Below, piece after piece: positions 1 through 6,013 of a DNA stretch of 6,278 nucleotides. Source of the stretch: QWPN01 sp044238145 (GTDB lineage: Bacteria > Planctomycetota > Planctomycetia > Pirellulales > UBA1268); NCBI GenBank assembly GCA_044238145.1, contig JBIIDT010000127.1:1-6278 (forward strand), given 5' to 3'. A model generated the notes under the pieces. That model was not told where the DNA came from and made no database searches. It saw only the letters and a program-made list of their open reading frames with translations. Within the stretch, counting starts at the first letter, position 1; each line of letters starts with the position of its first letter. The position numbers were made by a program, and so were the translations under genes.

Positions 1-2
1 TG

Positions 3-629
3 CTGAAGGCACACAGACTCGAGCCAGGGGAATACTTGTGTGCCGTTCCTCGGTTGCGGTACACGCCGTACTGGGAAATCCGTCCGGAGACGACCAAGCC
101 GAACCCCGAGCGGATCGCCGTCAACGAGGCATTCGCCGAGGTGGATCATGCGAAGATGCGAGAGGCGATCGTCGCGTGGGTGACGAGGTTCGGGCGGAAA
201 GTGTTCCTCGTGCCCGAGATGACGTACGAAGTGCCGCGACTGAAGCCGTTGCTGTACGACCCGTTGCCCGAGCAGATCAAGCCGAGCGTCGAGGTGCTCG
301 ACCGCTACTGGCTGACGGCCGAGGCGGCGAGCGTGTACGCGAAAGCGGCCGCGGTGATCAGCCTGGAGATGCACTCGCCGATCATGGCGGTGGCGAACGG
401 CACTCCGGCAATGCTGCTGCGTCAGCCGACCGATACCCGCAAGGGACAGATGTGGCGGGATGTCGGGCTGGAACGGTGGATCTTCGAGATCGACGACAGC
501 ACCGGCAAGCAGATCGCGGAGCGGTTGGTCGAGATCGGGACGGATTTGCCGGCGGCCCGCAAGGCCGCGGAGGCGGCGCGGGCCTTCGCCTCGGAGCGGA
601 TGGCGGCGATGGTCGCCGAGATCGGCTGA
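3..629 (+). CDS. Polysaccharide pyruvyl transferase-like protein, C-terminal part (5' end outside window)
   Basis: The reading frame is open from the first bases of the window to TGA at 627-629, so about 208 C-terminal residues are present and the true start lies upstream. A TTG at 36 is an internal leucine, not a likely start. The recognisable block is SLEMHSPIMAVANGTPAM (bases about 360-413), followed by LRQPTDTRKGQMWRDVGL. This resembles the C-terminal nucleotide-sugar-binding half of the polysaccharide pyruvyl transferase family (PF04230), where a conserved His sits in an [R/E]-x-H-[S/A] motif ahead of a small-residue helix and a G-x-P turn. Known members add pyruvate ketals to cell-surface sugars, but many planctomycete relatives are uncharacterised, so substrate and reaction are unknown here. 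The Ala-rich, charged last 30 residues are probably a terminal helix. It is convergent with the next gene, 6 bases away. The family call is fairly sure; the function is not. Confidence 0.72.
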   Translation: MKAHRLEPGEYLCAVPRLRYTPYWEIRPETTKPNPERIAVNEAFAEVDHAKMREAIVAWVTRFGRKVFLVPEMTYEVPRLKPLLYDPLPEQIKPSVEVLDRYWLTAEAASVYAKAAAVISLEMHSPIMAVANGTPAMLLRQPTDTRKGQMWRDVGLERWIFEIDDSTGKQIAERLVEIGTDLPAARKAAEAARAFASERMAAMVAEIG

Positions 630-635
630 CAGGTC

Positions 636-1562
636 CTACGCCAGCAGCTCTCGCAGCTCGCGGAGATGGCGGGGCACGGCGACGAAGGGATCCTCGTGGG
701 CTTCGTACTCGAGCGTCACGAACCCCTGGTAGCCGCCGTCCCGCAGAAGCTTCACGACCCGGGCGGCGTCGGCCGGTTCCTTGACGCCGTCGGCAGACCG
801 CTGCACCTCCACCTTGTACTGCACGTTGATGGCGAACGGTACGCAGCGAGCGAGTTCGGCGTAGGGGTCCGCCACGCGGAAGTTGCCGGTGTCGAGGTTC
901 ACCCCGAGCCAGGGGCTCTTCACGGCCCGGACGACTTCCAGGAGCCCGTCGGCGGTGGCCACGATCCCGCCGTGGTTCTCCAGGCCGAGCATGACGCCCG
1001 CTCGCCCGGCATGCTCGGCGCACGCCTCGAGAGCCGCGATGCACCGCCGCCGGGCCGCGGGCAGGTCACCCTCGGGCGGAACCTCACCGGCGAAGACCCG
1101 CAGGTGCGGCGCGCCGAGCGCGGCCGTCTTGTCGATCCACGCCATGACCGCGTCCACTTCCGCGTCGAGCTCCGGACCGGCGGGCATCGTGAACTTGTTG
1201 CCGACGGCACTGCCGCTGATCGTCACGCCGCGGAGGAACGCGTGTCGCCGCAGGGCCCGCATGTCGTCGGCGGTGGCGTCGGGGGCGAAGAAGTAGCTCG
1301 TGAGCTCGGCTGCATCGCAGCCGAGGTCCGCCGCCAGATCGACGAACGACTCGGGCGTGAGCCGCCGGGCGGGATCGGCTGCAGGCGGCTGTTCCTTGCC
1401 GCGATTCCACTGGAAGAATTGCCGGAACGAGTAGGCCGCAAGACCGAGGTGAAACCGCGGCCGACCCGACCGCACGAAGGGCTCGATGGCCAGCCCCGAT
1501 CCGGCGCAGAGGCCGAGCCCGGCGAGAAATGAACGACGCGGCCAGGAGCTTGGATCGTGCAT
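636..1562 (-). CDS. Exported sugar phosphate isomerase/epimerase-like TIM-barrel protein (Tat signal)
   Basis: This 308-residue protein starts at ATG 1562. The transcript-sense sequence AAGGAGAGG lies about 9 bases upstream, which supports this start. Residues 8-14 (PRRSFLA) followed by a glycine-rich hydrophobic stretch to about 25 form a twin-arginine signal, so a periplasmic location is likely. Cys19 is preceded by LGL, a poor lipobox. The rest matches the xylose isomerase-like TIM-barrel superfamily (AP endonuclease 2 fold). Probable metal-site positions are Glu195 (GLENHGG), Asp224 (NLDTGN) and Glu285 (TLEYEAHE). The position usually held by His falls at about Gln248 (NVQYKVEV). Glu86 (AAELTSYFF) is another conserved acidic position. 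Related enzymes isomerise or epimerise ketoses or inositols, but the substrate cannot be read from sequence and no sugar-catabolic neighbours are visible. It is the last gene of the minus-strand block, 68 bases after dapB. Confidence 0.85.
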   Translation of the reverse strand: MHDPSSWPRRSFLAGLGLCAGSGLAIEPFVRSGRPRFHLGLAAYSFRQFFQWNRGKEQPPAADPARRLTPESFVDLAADLGCDAAELTSYFFAPDATADDMRALRRHAFLRGVTISGSAVGNKFTMPAGPELDAEVDAVMAWIDKTAALGAPHLRVFAGEVPPEGDLPAARRRCIAALEACAEHAGRAGVMLGLENHGGIVATADGLLEVVRAVKSPWLGVNLDTGNFRVADPYAELARCVPFAINVQYKVEVQRSADGVKEPADAARVVKLLRDGGYQGFVTLEYEAHEDPFVAVPRHLRELRELLA

Positions 1563-1630
1563 CGGGAGGCACCTCTCCTTGCGTGGGGAGCGGGATCAGC
1601 CACGAGCATACCGCGGACCGCCCGGGCCGC

Positions 1631-2440
1631 TCAGGCGATGCCCAGCACGTCCCGCATCGAGTAGAGCCCCACCGGCCGGCCAACCAGGAACCGGGCGGCG
1701 GCCAACGCGCCGCGGGCGTAGCAGTCGCGGTTCGTGGCCCGCACGTTCACGGACAACGACTCGCCGTCCATGCCGAAGAGGATCGTGTGCTCGCCGGGAT
1801 TGTCGCCGGCGCGGACCGCGTGGTAGCCGATCTCGTCGGCCGGACGGGCGCCGGGCCGACCGACGCGTCCATGGGCCTCGCTGGCCTGGTGCATCTGGTC
1901 ACGGACGATGGCGCCGAACTTGAGGGCCGTGCCGCTCGGAGAGTCTTCCTTGTGGCGATGGTGACACTCGATGATCTCGACGTCGGTCCGCCCGCCGACC
2001 CGGTGAAGCAGCGCTCCCGCCCGGCCGACGAGATCCATGGCGATGTTCACGGCCAGGCTCATGCTCGGCGACTGTAGGATGGCGATCGACTTCGCCGCGG
2101 CGGCGATCGCCTGCCGCTCGCGATCCTCGAGGCCCGTGGTCGCCACGACCAGCGGCAGCTTGCGACGCACGCAGGCGGCCACGATGTCGCCGACCGCCTC
2201 GGGCAGCGAAAAGTCGATCACCACGTCGGCATCCACCTCCCAGTCGGCGGCGACCGCAACGCCCGCCGGGCCGATTCCCGCGAGCGTTCCGGCGTCGACG
2301 CCGGCCCGCGGATGGCCCGTCCGCTCCACCGCCGCTACCAGTCGCCAAGGGGGCGCGTCGGCCGCAGCGCAGGCGATCACCCGCTGGCCCATGCGACCGG
2401 CGGCACCGTGGACGACGAGGCGGAGCGGGGGGACGGACAA
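1631..2440 (-). CDS. dapB: 4-hydroxy-tetrahydrodipicolinate reductase DapB
   Basis: DapB is a cytoplasmic NAD(P)H-dependent reductase that converts 4-hydroxy-tetrahydrodipicolinate to tetrahydrodipicolinate in the diaminopimelate/lysine pathway. The 269 residues match the usual family length. The N-terminal Rossmann motif GAAGRMG is at residues 12-18, DFSLPEA at 76-82, and the TTG loop at 101-103. The signature ECHHRHKEDSPSGTA spans 158-172; its His160/His161 and Lys164 correspond to the catalytic region and DSPSGTA to the substrate-binding loop. GYHAVRAGDNPGEHT (205-219) and the C-terminal RGALAAARFL are also typical. The start is a TTG at 2440, supported by a strong Shine-Dalgarno GGAGGTT, with GGAGG ending 5 bases upstream. 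No in-frame ATG or GTG lies between it and the end of thrC. It follows thrC by 64 bases on the same strand and is probably co-transcribed. The identification is secure. Confidence 0.96.
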   Translation of the reverse strand: MSVPPLRLVVHGAAGRMGQRVIACAAADAPPWRLVAAVERTGHPRAGVDAGTLAGIGPAGVAVAADWEVDADVVIDFSLPEAVGDIVAACVRRKLPLVVATTGLEDRERQAIAAAAKSIAILQSPSMSLAVNIAMDLVGRAGALLHRVGGRTDVEIIECHHRHKEDSPSGTALKFGAIVRDQMHQASEAHGRVGRPGARPADEIGYHAVRAGDNPGEHTILFGMDGESLSVNVRATNRDCYARGALAAARFLVGRPVGLYSMRDVLGIA

Positions 2441-2445
2441 CGGAA

Positions 2446-2450
2446 CCTCC
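2446..2450 (-). promoter_or_regulatory. Shine-Dalgarno site of dapB
   Basis: On the minus strand this reads GGAGG (extended GGAGGTT), 5 bases before the TTG at 2440-2438. It is the best ribosome-binding match on the minus strand of the window. It decides the dapB start, because the start codon is not ATG and no other start codon is available in frame between the thrC stop and the NAD(P)-binding motif. Confidence 0.75.
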
Positions 2451-2504
2451 GGGTTTGCGGAACGCGCGGCGACGGCCGCGGATGGAACGAAATCGCGGCC
2501 ACCA

Positions 2505-3944
2505 TCAGCCGTAGAGGTCGATCGCCTGCACGATCTCCTCGACGCGGTTGCCCACGCTCACGGCCCGGTTCGCGTAACTCGCCCGGCTCACGCCACGGCT
2601 GCCGAGCACGTCGTTGAAGAGCTTCTGGTCGGTCGTGTGGTAGGCCACGGTCGCCGTCGGATCCTTCAGCTGGTGGCCGGTGAGGATGCAGACCACCCGC
2701 TCGTCACGGCCGATCACCCCTTCGGCGACGAGCTGGCGTGCGCCGGCCACGCTCGCGGCGCTGGCCGGCTCGCAGCCCAGGCCGCCGGCGCCCACCTGGG
2801 CCTTGGCGTCGAGGATCTCCTGCTCGCTCACCTGCCGCACCACGCCATCGCAGACCTCGAGGGCCCGCAGGCACTTGTTCAGGTTCACGGGCCGGTTGAT
2901 CTCGATGGCACTGGCGATCGTGTCGGCCCGCTTGTTGTCGCGATCGAGCTCGTCGTAGTAGTGGCAGGCCGGCGCGAGGTCGGCCCGGCCTCCATCCCAC
3001 CGCAGGCCGCGGCGATGGTAGAGCTCGTAGAGCGTGTTGGCGCCGGCGGCGTTGATCACCGCCAGCCGCGGCACGCGGTCGATGAGGCCGAGCTTCCGCA
3101 GCTCCGCGAACGCCTTGCCGAAGGCGCTCGAGTTGCCGAGGTTTCCGCCCGGCACCACGATCCAATCGGGCACCTCCCAGCCGAGTGACTCGAGCACCCG
3201 GAACATGATCGTCTTCTGGCCCTCCAGACGAAACGGGTTCACGCTGTTGACCAGGTAGATGCCGAGCTTTCCCGAGACCTCCTTGACACGCGCCATGGCG
3301 TCGTCGAAGTCGCCGGCGATCTGGATCGTGAGGGCGCCGTAGTCGAGCGCCTGCGACAGCTTGCCGTAGGAGATCTTGCCGGACCCGATGAAGATGATGG
3401 CCCGCATCATCCGGGTGACCGCGCAGTACACGGCCAGCGACGCGCTCGTGTTGCCGGTCGAGGCACAGGCGGCCCGCCGGGCGCCGATCATCCGGGCGTG
3501 GGTGAACGCGGCCGACATCCCATTGTCCTTGAACGAGCCCGAGGGATTGAGGCCTTCGTACTGGAGGAACAGCCTTCCCGGGTTCATGCCCACGTAGCCG
3601 GCCACGCCATCCGACGGGGAGCACATCGTCTGCCCCTCGCCGATCGTGACTACCGCCTCGCGAGGGGCGTAGGGGAGCAGCTCGTGGAACCGCCACACGC
3701 CACTGAAGGCCAACGGATCGCTGCGCCGCATCCACTTCCGCTCGAAGAACTCGAACGAGTTGGGCGGTCGTAGCCGGTCCCAGTCGTACTCGACGTCGAG
3801 GAGGTTGCCGCAGGAGGGACAGGCCGTGAGGACCTCGTCGACGGAGAACGTCGCCGCGCAGGCCGGGTCGATGCACTGCTGGAAGGCGAGATCGGTGCGG
3901 GCGGCGACGGCCACGGGCGGCTCTCCAGTCGGTGCACCTTCCAT
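2505..3944 (-). CDS. thrC: Threonine synthase with N-terminal zinc-ribbon-like segment
   Basis: This PLP enzyme converts O-phospho-L-homoserine to threonine in the cytoplasm. The 479 residues begin with four cysteines (Cys24, Cys29, Cys42, Cys45) in a CxxxxC...CPSC arrangement that looks like a zinc ribbon, seen in many threonine synthases of the long or archaeal/plant-like type. The PLP lysine is Lys139 in NPSGSFKDNGM (133-143). STGNTSAS (162-169) and the glycine-rich VPGGNLGN (264-271) fit the cofactor phosphate-binding region, and GCEPASAAS (390-398) and LTGHQLKDP (421-429) are typical C-terminal motifs. ATG at 3944 has no clear Shine-Dalgarno. GTG at 3914 (codon 11) has GGAGAG 6 bases upstream and gives a shorter N-terminus that still keeps the ribbon, so 2505-3914 (469 residues) is a serious alternative. 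It is the first gene of the leftward block and is followed by dapB. The identification is secure; the start is uncertain. Confidence 0.95.
   Translation of the reverse strand: MEGAPTGEPPVAVAARTDLAFQQCIDPACAATFSVDEVLTACPSCGNLLDVEYDWDRLRPPNSFEFFERKWMRRSDPLAFSGVWRFHELLPYAPREAVVTIGEGQTMCSPSDGVAGYVGMNPGRLFLQYEGLNPSGSFKDNGMSAAFTHARMIGARRAACASTGNTSASLAVYCAVTRMMRAIIFIGSGKISYGKLSQALDYGALTIQIAGDFDDAMARVKEVSGKLGIYLVNSVNPFRLEGQKTIMFRVLESLGWEVPDWIVVPGGNLGNSSAFGKAFAELRKLGLIDRVPRLAVINAAGANTLYELYHRRGLRWDGGRADLAPACHYYDELDRDNKRADTIASAIEINRPVNLNKCLRALEVCDGVVRQVSEQEILDAKAQVGAGGLGCEPASAASVAGARQLVAEGVIGRDERVVCILTGHQLKDPTATVAYHTTDQKLFNDVLGSRGVSRASYANRAVSVGNRVEEIVQAIDLYG
3921..3926 (-). promoter_or_regulatory. Possible Shine-Dalgarno supporting an internal thrC GTG start
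   Basis: The minus strand reads GGAGAG here, 6 bases before an in-frame GTG at 3914-3912. The annotated ATG at 3944 is preceded by a C/G-rich stretch without such a motif, so this site favours the shorter thrC product. The call is an inference from spacing only. Confidence 0.4.
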
Positions 3945-4005
3945 CGGCAGCCGGGGGGACGGCCGGTGAGCCGCGGCAGCGGGGAAGTCGCATCCGACGG
4001 CATCA

Positions 4006-4034
4006 AAGGTAGGTCACGGCCTCAGGGGCAGCAA
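4006..4034 (-). promoter_or_regulatory. Weak candidate sigma70-type promoter for thrC
   Basis: Read on the minus strand, TTGCTG (4034-4029) is followed after 17 bases by TACCTT (4011-4006). The -10 box keeps the TAnnnT pattern, and the -35 box keeps only TTG. Transcription would begin near 4000, giving a leader of about 55 bases to the ATG at 3944 or about 85 to the GTG at 3914. In GC-rich DNA such matches can be chance, so this is tentative. Confidence 0.3.
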
Positions 4035-4096
4035 GGCGGCGGCACAGGTCCGGGGGCGCCGATCGCAGCGAAATTCCGGGCGCAACGCCTGCCAGT

Positions 4097-4126
4097 TTGA
4101 CAGCCCAGGAAGCGGCTTGTTAGGTT
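4097..4126 (+). promoter_or_regulatory. Candidate sigma70-type promoter for the DksA-like/lspA/hisN operon
   Basis: A perfect TTGACA (4097-4102) is followed after 18 bases by TAGGTT (4121-4126), which keeps the critical TA and final T of the -10 consensus. It lies in the divergent intergenic region upstream of the DksA-like ATG at 4184. Transcription would start near 4133 and leave a leader of about 50 bases. A consensus -35 box in an otherwise very GC-rich gap makes this the best promoter in the window. Confidence 0.55.
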
Positions 4127-4136
4127 CTCCGGGCTC

Positions 4137-4164
4137 GGCGGTACGGGGACTTTCCGGCACCGCC
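4137..4164 (+). other. Hairpin in the predicted 5' leader of the DksA-like gene
   Basis: GGCGGT (4137-4142) and ACCGCC (4159-4164) form a perfect 6-base-pair stem around a 16-base interior. Inside it, GGA (4147-4149) can pair with TCC (4153-4155). No T-run follows, so it is not an ordinary intrinsic terminator. It ends 19 bases before the start codon and could influence translation or transcript stability, or be a chance consequence of high GC. Confidence 0.3.
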
Positions 4165-4183
4165 CCCTCCGGCGGACGACCCC

Positions 4184-4582
4184 ATGAAAGCGTCAGAACT
4201 GAAGGTCTTCAAGACGGCCCTCGAATCGATGAGGGCCAGGCTCCGCGGCGACGTGTCGACGATGGCCGATGCGGCCCTCCGCAAGACGCGTTCGGAGGCC
4301 AGTGGCGACCTCTCGAGCATGCCGATCCACATGGCCGACATCGGCTCCGACGCCTACGAGCAGGAGTTCACCCTCAGCCTGATGGCCAATGAGGAGGGCA
4401 CGCTCGAGATGGTCGAGCAGGCTCTGGAGCGGATCCGGGCGCGGAAGTTCGGCGTCTGCGAGGAGTGCGAGGGCGTGATCTCCAAGAAGCGGCTCGAGGC
4501 GATTCCGTTCGCCTCGCTGTGCATCCGCTGCGCGGAAAAAGAGGAGCAGGGCGGCAGCGGACGCCCGCGCCAGCCCCGCTGA
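4184..4582 (+). CDS. TraR/DksA-family C4 zinc-finger protein
   Basis: This 132-residue protein has an N-terminal helical region of about 90 residues and a C4 zinc finger with Cys92, Cys95, Cys113 and Cys116 (CEEC...CIRC). The stretch EFTLSLMANEEGTLEMVEQA (61-80), the FGVCEECEG finger entry and RLEAIPFASLCIRC align readily with the corresponding part of E. coli DksA. DksA-type proteins enter the RNA polymerase secondary channel and, with ppGpp, adjust initiation, notably at stable RNA promoters. This homologue is shorter than DksA (about 151 residues). Its coiled-coil tip reads D52-x3-D56-A57 rather than DksA's D-x2-D-x-A, so equivalent activity is not assured. The ATG at 4184 has only a weak GGCGGA-like site upstream. 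It is the first gene of the rightward block and ends 29 bases before lspA. The family call is confident; ortholog-level naming as dksA is not. Confidence 0.88.
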   Translation: MKASELKVFKTALESMRARLRGDVSTMADAALRKTRSEASGDLSSMPIHMADIGSDAYEQEFTLSLMANEEGTLEMVEQALERIRARKFGVCEECEGVISKKRLEAIPFASLCIRCAEKEEQGGSGRPRQPR

Positions 4583-4599
4583 CCAGAGGATCACGGGCC

Positions 4600-4604
4600 G
4601 GAGG
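4600..4604 (+). promoter_or_regulatory. Shine-Dalgarno site of lspA
   Basis: GGAGG lies 7 bases before the ATG at 4612. It fixes the lspA start there rather than at in-frame codons farther upstream inside the DksA-like gene, which would add residues unrelated to signal peptidase II. Confidence 0.75.
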
Positions 4605-4611
4605 GAGCCGC

Positions 4612-5172
4612 ATGTCGCCACCCAGCCGCGGCTGGCCGATCTTCCTGGCCGTCGCCGCCCTGGCCGCCATCGCCGACCTCGCGAGCAAGGCGGCGATCTT
4701 CGGCTCCCTGGGCATGCCGGGCACGAGTCCGCCGATCGTGCTCTGGGACCCCGTGCTCAGGCTCGAGACGAACCTCAACGAGGGAGCGCTGTTCGGCATG
4801 GGGCAGGGCATGGGAATGCTGTTCGCGGGTGTCTCCGTGGCGGCGATCGGCGGCATCCTCGCGATGATGGCCCGTCCGGCCACCCGCGGCGACCGCTGGC
4901 TGGTCGTGGCCCTCGGGCTGATCGTGGGCGGCATCGTCGGCAATCTCTACGACCGGCTCGGACTGCCGGGCCTCCGCTGGCACGCCCCGCTCGAGCGGCG
5001 CGACGAACTCGTGCAGGCCGTCCGCGACTGGATTCACGTCGTGGTTCCCGGCGTGATCGACTGGCCGATCTTCAACCTCGCGGATTCGTGGCTCGTCATC
5101 GGGGCCGGCATGCTCCTGGTCACGTCGCTGCGGACGCCGCCGGCCGCTGCGACCGCGGAGCCGCCCCCATGA
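4612..5172 (+). CDS. lspA: Lipoprotein signal peptidase (signal peptidase II)
   Basis: LspA is the inner-membrane aspartic protease that removes signal peptides from lipidated prolipoproteins. The 186-residue product has four hydrophobic segments at about 8-30, 66-87, 95-113 and 156-173. Family motifs occur in order: DLASK (22-26), NEGALFG (56-62), GNLYDR (110-115), VRDWI (137-141) and FNLADS (154-159). Asp139 and Asp158 are the probable catalytic pair; their 19-residue spacing is like that in characterised enzymes. The stretch between GNLYDR and the first catalytic Asp is about 16 residues longer than in E. coli LspA and includes a charged LERRDE segment. A GGAGG site 7 bases upstream supports the ATG. 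The stop codon overlaps the next start as ATGA (5169-5172), implying translational coupling with the downstream phosphatase. The proline/alanine-rich tail is probably cytoplasmic. The identification is secure. Confidence 0.95.
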   Translation: MSPPSRGWPIFLAVAALAAIADLASKAAIFGSLGMPGTSPPIVLWDPVLRLETNLNEGALFGMGQGMGMLFAGVSVAAIGGILAMMARPATRGDRWLVVALGLIVGGIVGNLYDRLGLPGLRWHAPLERRDELVQAVRDWIHVVVPGVIDWPIFNLADSWLVIGAGMLLVTSLRTPPAAATAEPPP

Positions 5173-5984
5173 ACGCGTCCGCCATTCCCGCCGCCGTCGC
5201 CGCGCGGCTCGAGGCCGCCCTGGCGGCCACCCGGCTGGCCGCCGCCGAGACGCTTCGCTGGTTCGGCGGCGACGGCCTGGTCGTCGACACGAAGTCCGAC
5301 GCGTCGCCGGTCACCCAGGCCGACCGGGCGGCCGAGGCGATCCTGCGCCGCGAGCTGCTCGGGGCCTTTCCCGCCGACGCCTTCCTCGGTGAGGAGACCG
5401 GCGCGACGACGGGCACGAGCGGCTACGAATGGGTGGTCGACCCGATCGACGGCACGAAGTCCTTCATCCGCGGCGTCCCGCTGTATGCGACGCTCGTCGG
5501 CTGCCGGCACGGGGGCCGGGGCGTGCTGGGAGTGATCGCGATTCCCGCCCTCGACGAGACGGTGTACGCCGCCCGTGGGGGCGGCGCCTGGCACGTCCGC
5601 GGCACGGCGGCGCCCGTCGCGGCACGGGTCTCGCGGCGGGACACGCTCGCCGCCTCGCTCCTGTGCTCGAGCGATTTCACCTCGTTCAGCCGCTGGAGCG
5701 GCGGCCGGTCGGCCGGGGAGGCGGCCCGCGGCCGGCTCGAGGCCGCCTGCGGCGTGGTCCGCACCTGGGGCGACGGCTACGGCTACCTGCTCGTGGCGAC
5801 GGGCCGGGCCGACCTGATGGTCGACCCGCTGATGAACGCCTGGGACGCGGCCGCGGTAGAGACGGTGGTCGCCGAGGCTGGCGGGCGGTTCACGGATTGG
5901 AACGGCCGCGACCGCATCGACTCCGGCGACGGCGTGGCCACCAACGGCCTCCTGCACGACGCGGTGCTGGGCCTGCTTGGCTGA
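5169..5984 (+). CDS. hisN: HisN-type histidinol-phosphatase / inositol monophosphatase family protein
   Basis: This is a 271-residue Mg-dependent phosphatase of the inositol monophosphatase superfamily. Metal-site motifs are GEE (74-76, with Glu75), DPIDGT (91-96, with Asp91 and Asp94) and AWDAAA (224-229, with Asp226). SDASPVTQADRAAE (43-56), WVVDPIDGTKSFIRGVPLY (88-106) and WGDGYGYLLVATGRADLMVD (200-219) closely resemble the HisN type, which dephosphorylates L-histidinol phosphate in histidine synthesis. Inositol-1-phosphatase or another small phosphomonoesterase activity cannot be excluded by sequence alone. ATG 5169 is chosen over longer in-frame options because it overlaps the lspA stop as ATGA, has GGAG (5157-5160) 8 bases upstream, and begins a normal family N-terminus. 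No other histidine genes are nearby, so context does not confirm the substrate. The family is certain; HisN specificity is likely. Confidence 0.88.
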   Translation: MNASAIPAAVAARLEAALAATRLAAAETLRWFGGDGLVVDTKSDASPVTQADRAAEAILRRELLGAFPADAFLGEETGATTGTSGYEWVVDPIDGTKSFIRGVPLYATLVGCRHGGRGVLGVIAIPALDETVYAARGGGAWHVRGTAAPVAARVSRRDTLAASLLCSSDFTSFSRWSGGRSAGEAARGRLEAACGVVRTWGDGYGYLLVATGRADLMVDPLMNAWDAAAVETVVAEAGGRFTDWNGRDRIDSGDGVATNGLLHDAVLGLLG

Positions 5985-6013
5985 CGGGGACGGGCACGCG
6001 TGGCCGACGAAGG

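Noticed and set aside
605..617. GGCGA-TGG-TCGCC inverted repeat near the end of the first gene
   Set aside because: It lies inside the coding sequence, is only 5 base pairs long and has no T-tract.
666..1532. Long open frame on the plus strand opposite the isomerase gene (288 codons)
   Set aside because: It lies wholly antisense to a gene with clear family motifs, has His/Arg/Gly-rich low-sense composition and no recognisable domain. High third-position GC on the real strand removes stops from the opposite frames.
1613..1630. Imperfect hairpin just after the dapB stop as a possible terminator
   Set aside because: Only four outer base pairs, a mismatch and two inner pairs form, and no T-run follows in the direction of transcription. 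In this GC context it is not distinguishable from chance.
2037..3188. 383-codon open frame on the plus strand across dapB and thrC
   Set aside because: It spans the antisense of two secure genes and their intergenic gap, with Ala/Val/His-rich composition and no motif. It is a GC artefact.
3945..4183. Possible lysine- or threonine-responsive riboswitch or leader peptide ahead of thrC
   Set aside because: No recognisable riboswitch core, no run of Thr, Lys or Ile codons in a short leader frame, and no terminator/antiterminator pair were found.
4465..4611. Upstream extension of the lspA frame into the DksA-like gene
   Set aside because: The extension overlaps a well-supported zinc-finger coding sequence in another frame, and a GGAGG site clearly places the start at 4612.
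5205..5747. Fifteen-base direct repeat CGGCTCGAGGCCGCC at 5205-5219 and 5733-5747
   Set aside because: Both copies are in frame within hisN and encode RLEAA with the preferred codons of this genome. Codon bias explains it without a mobile or regulatory repeat.
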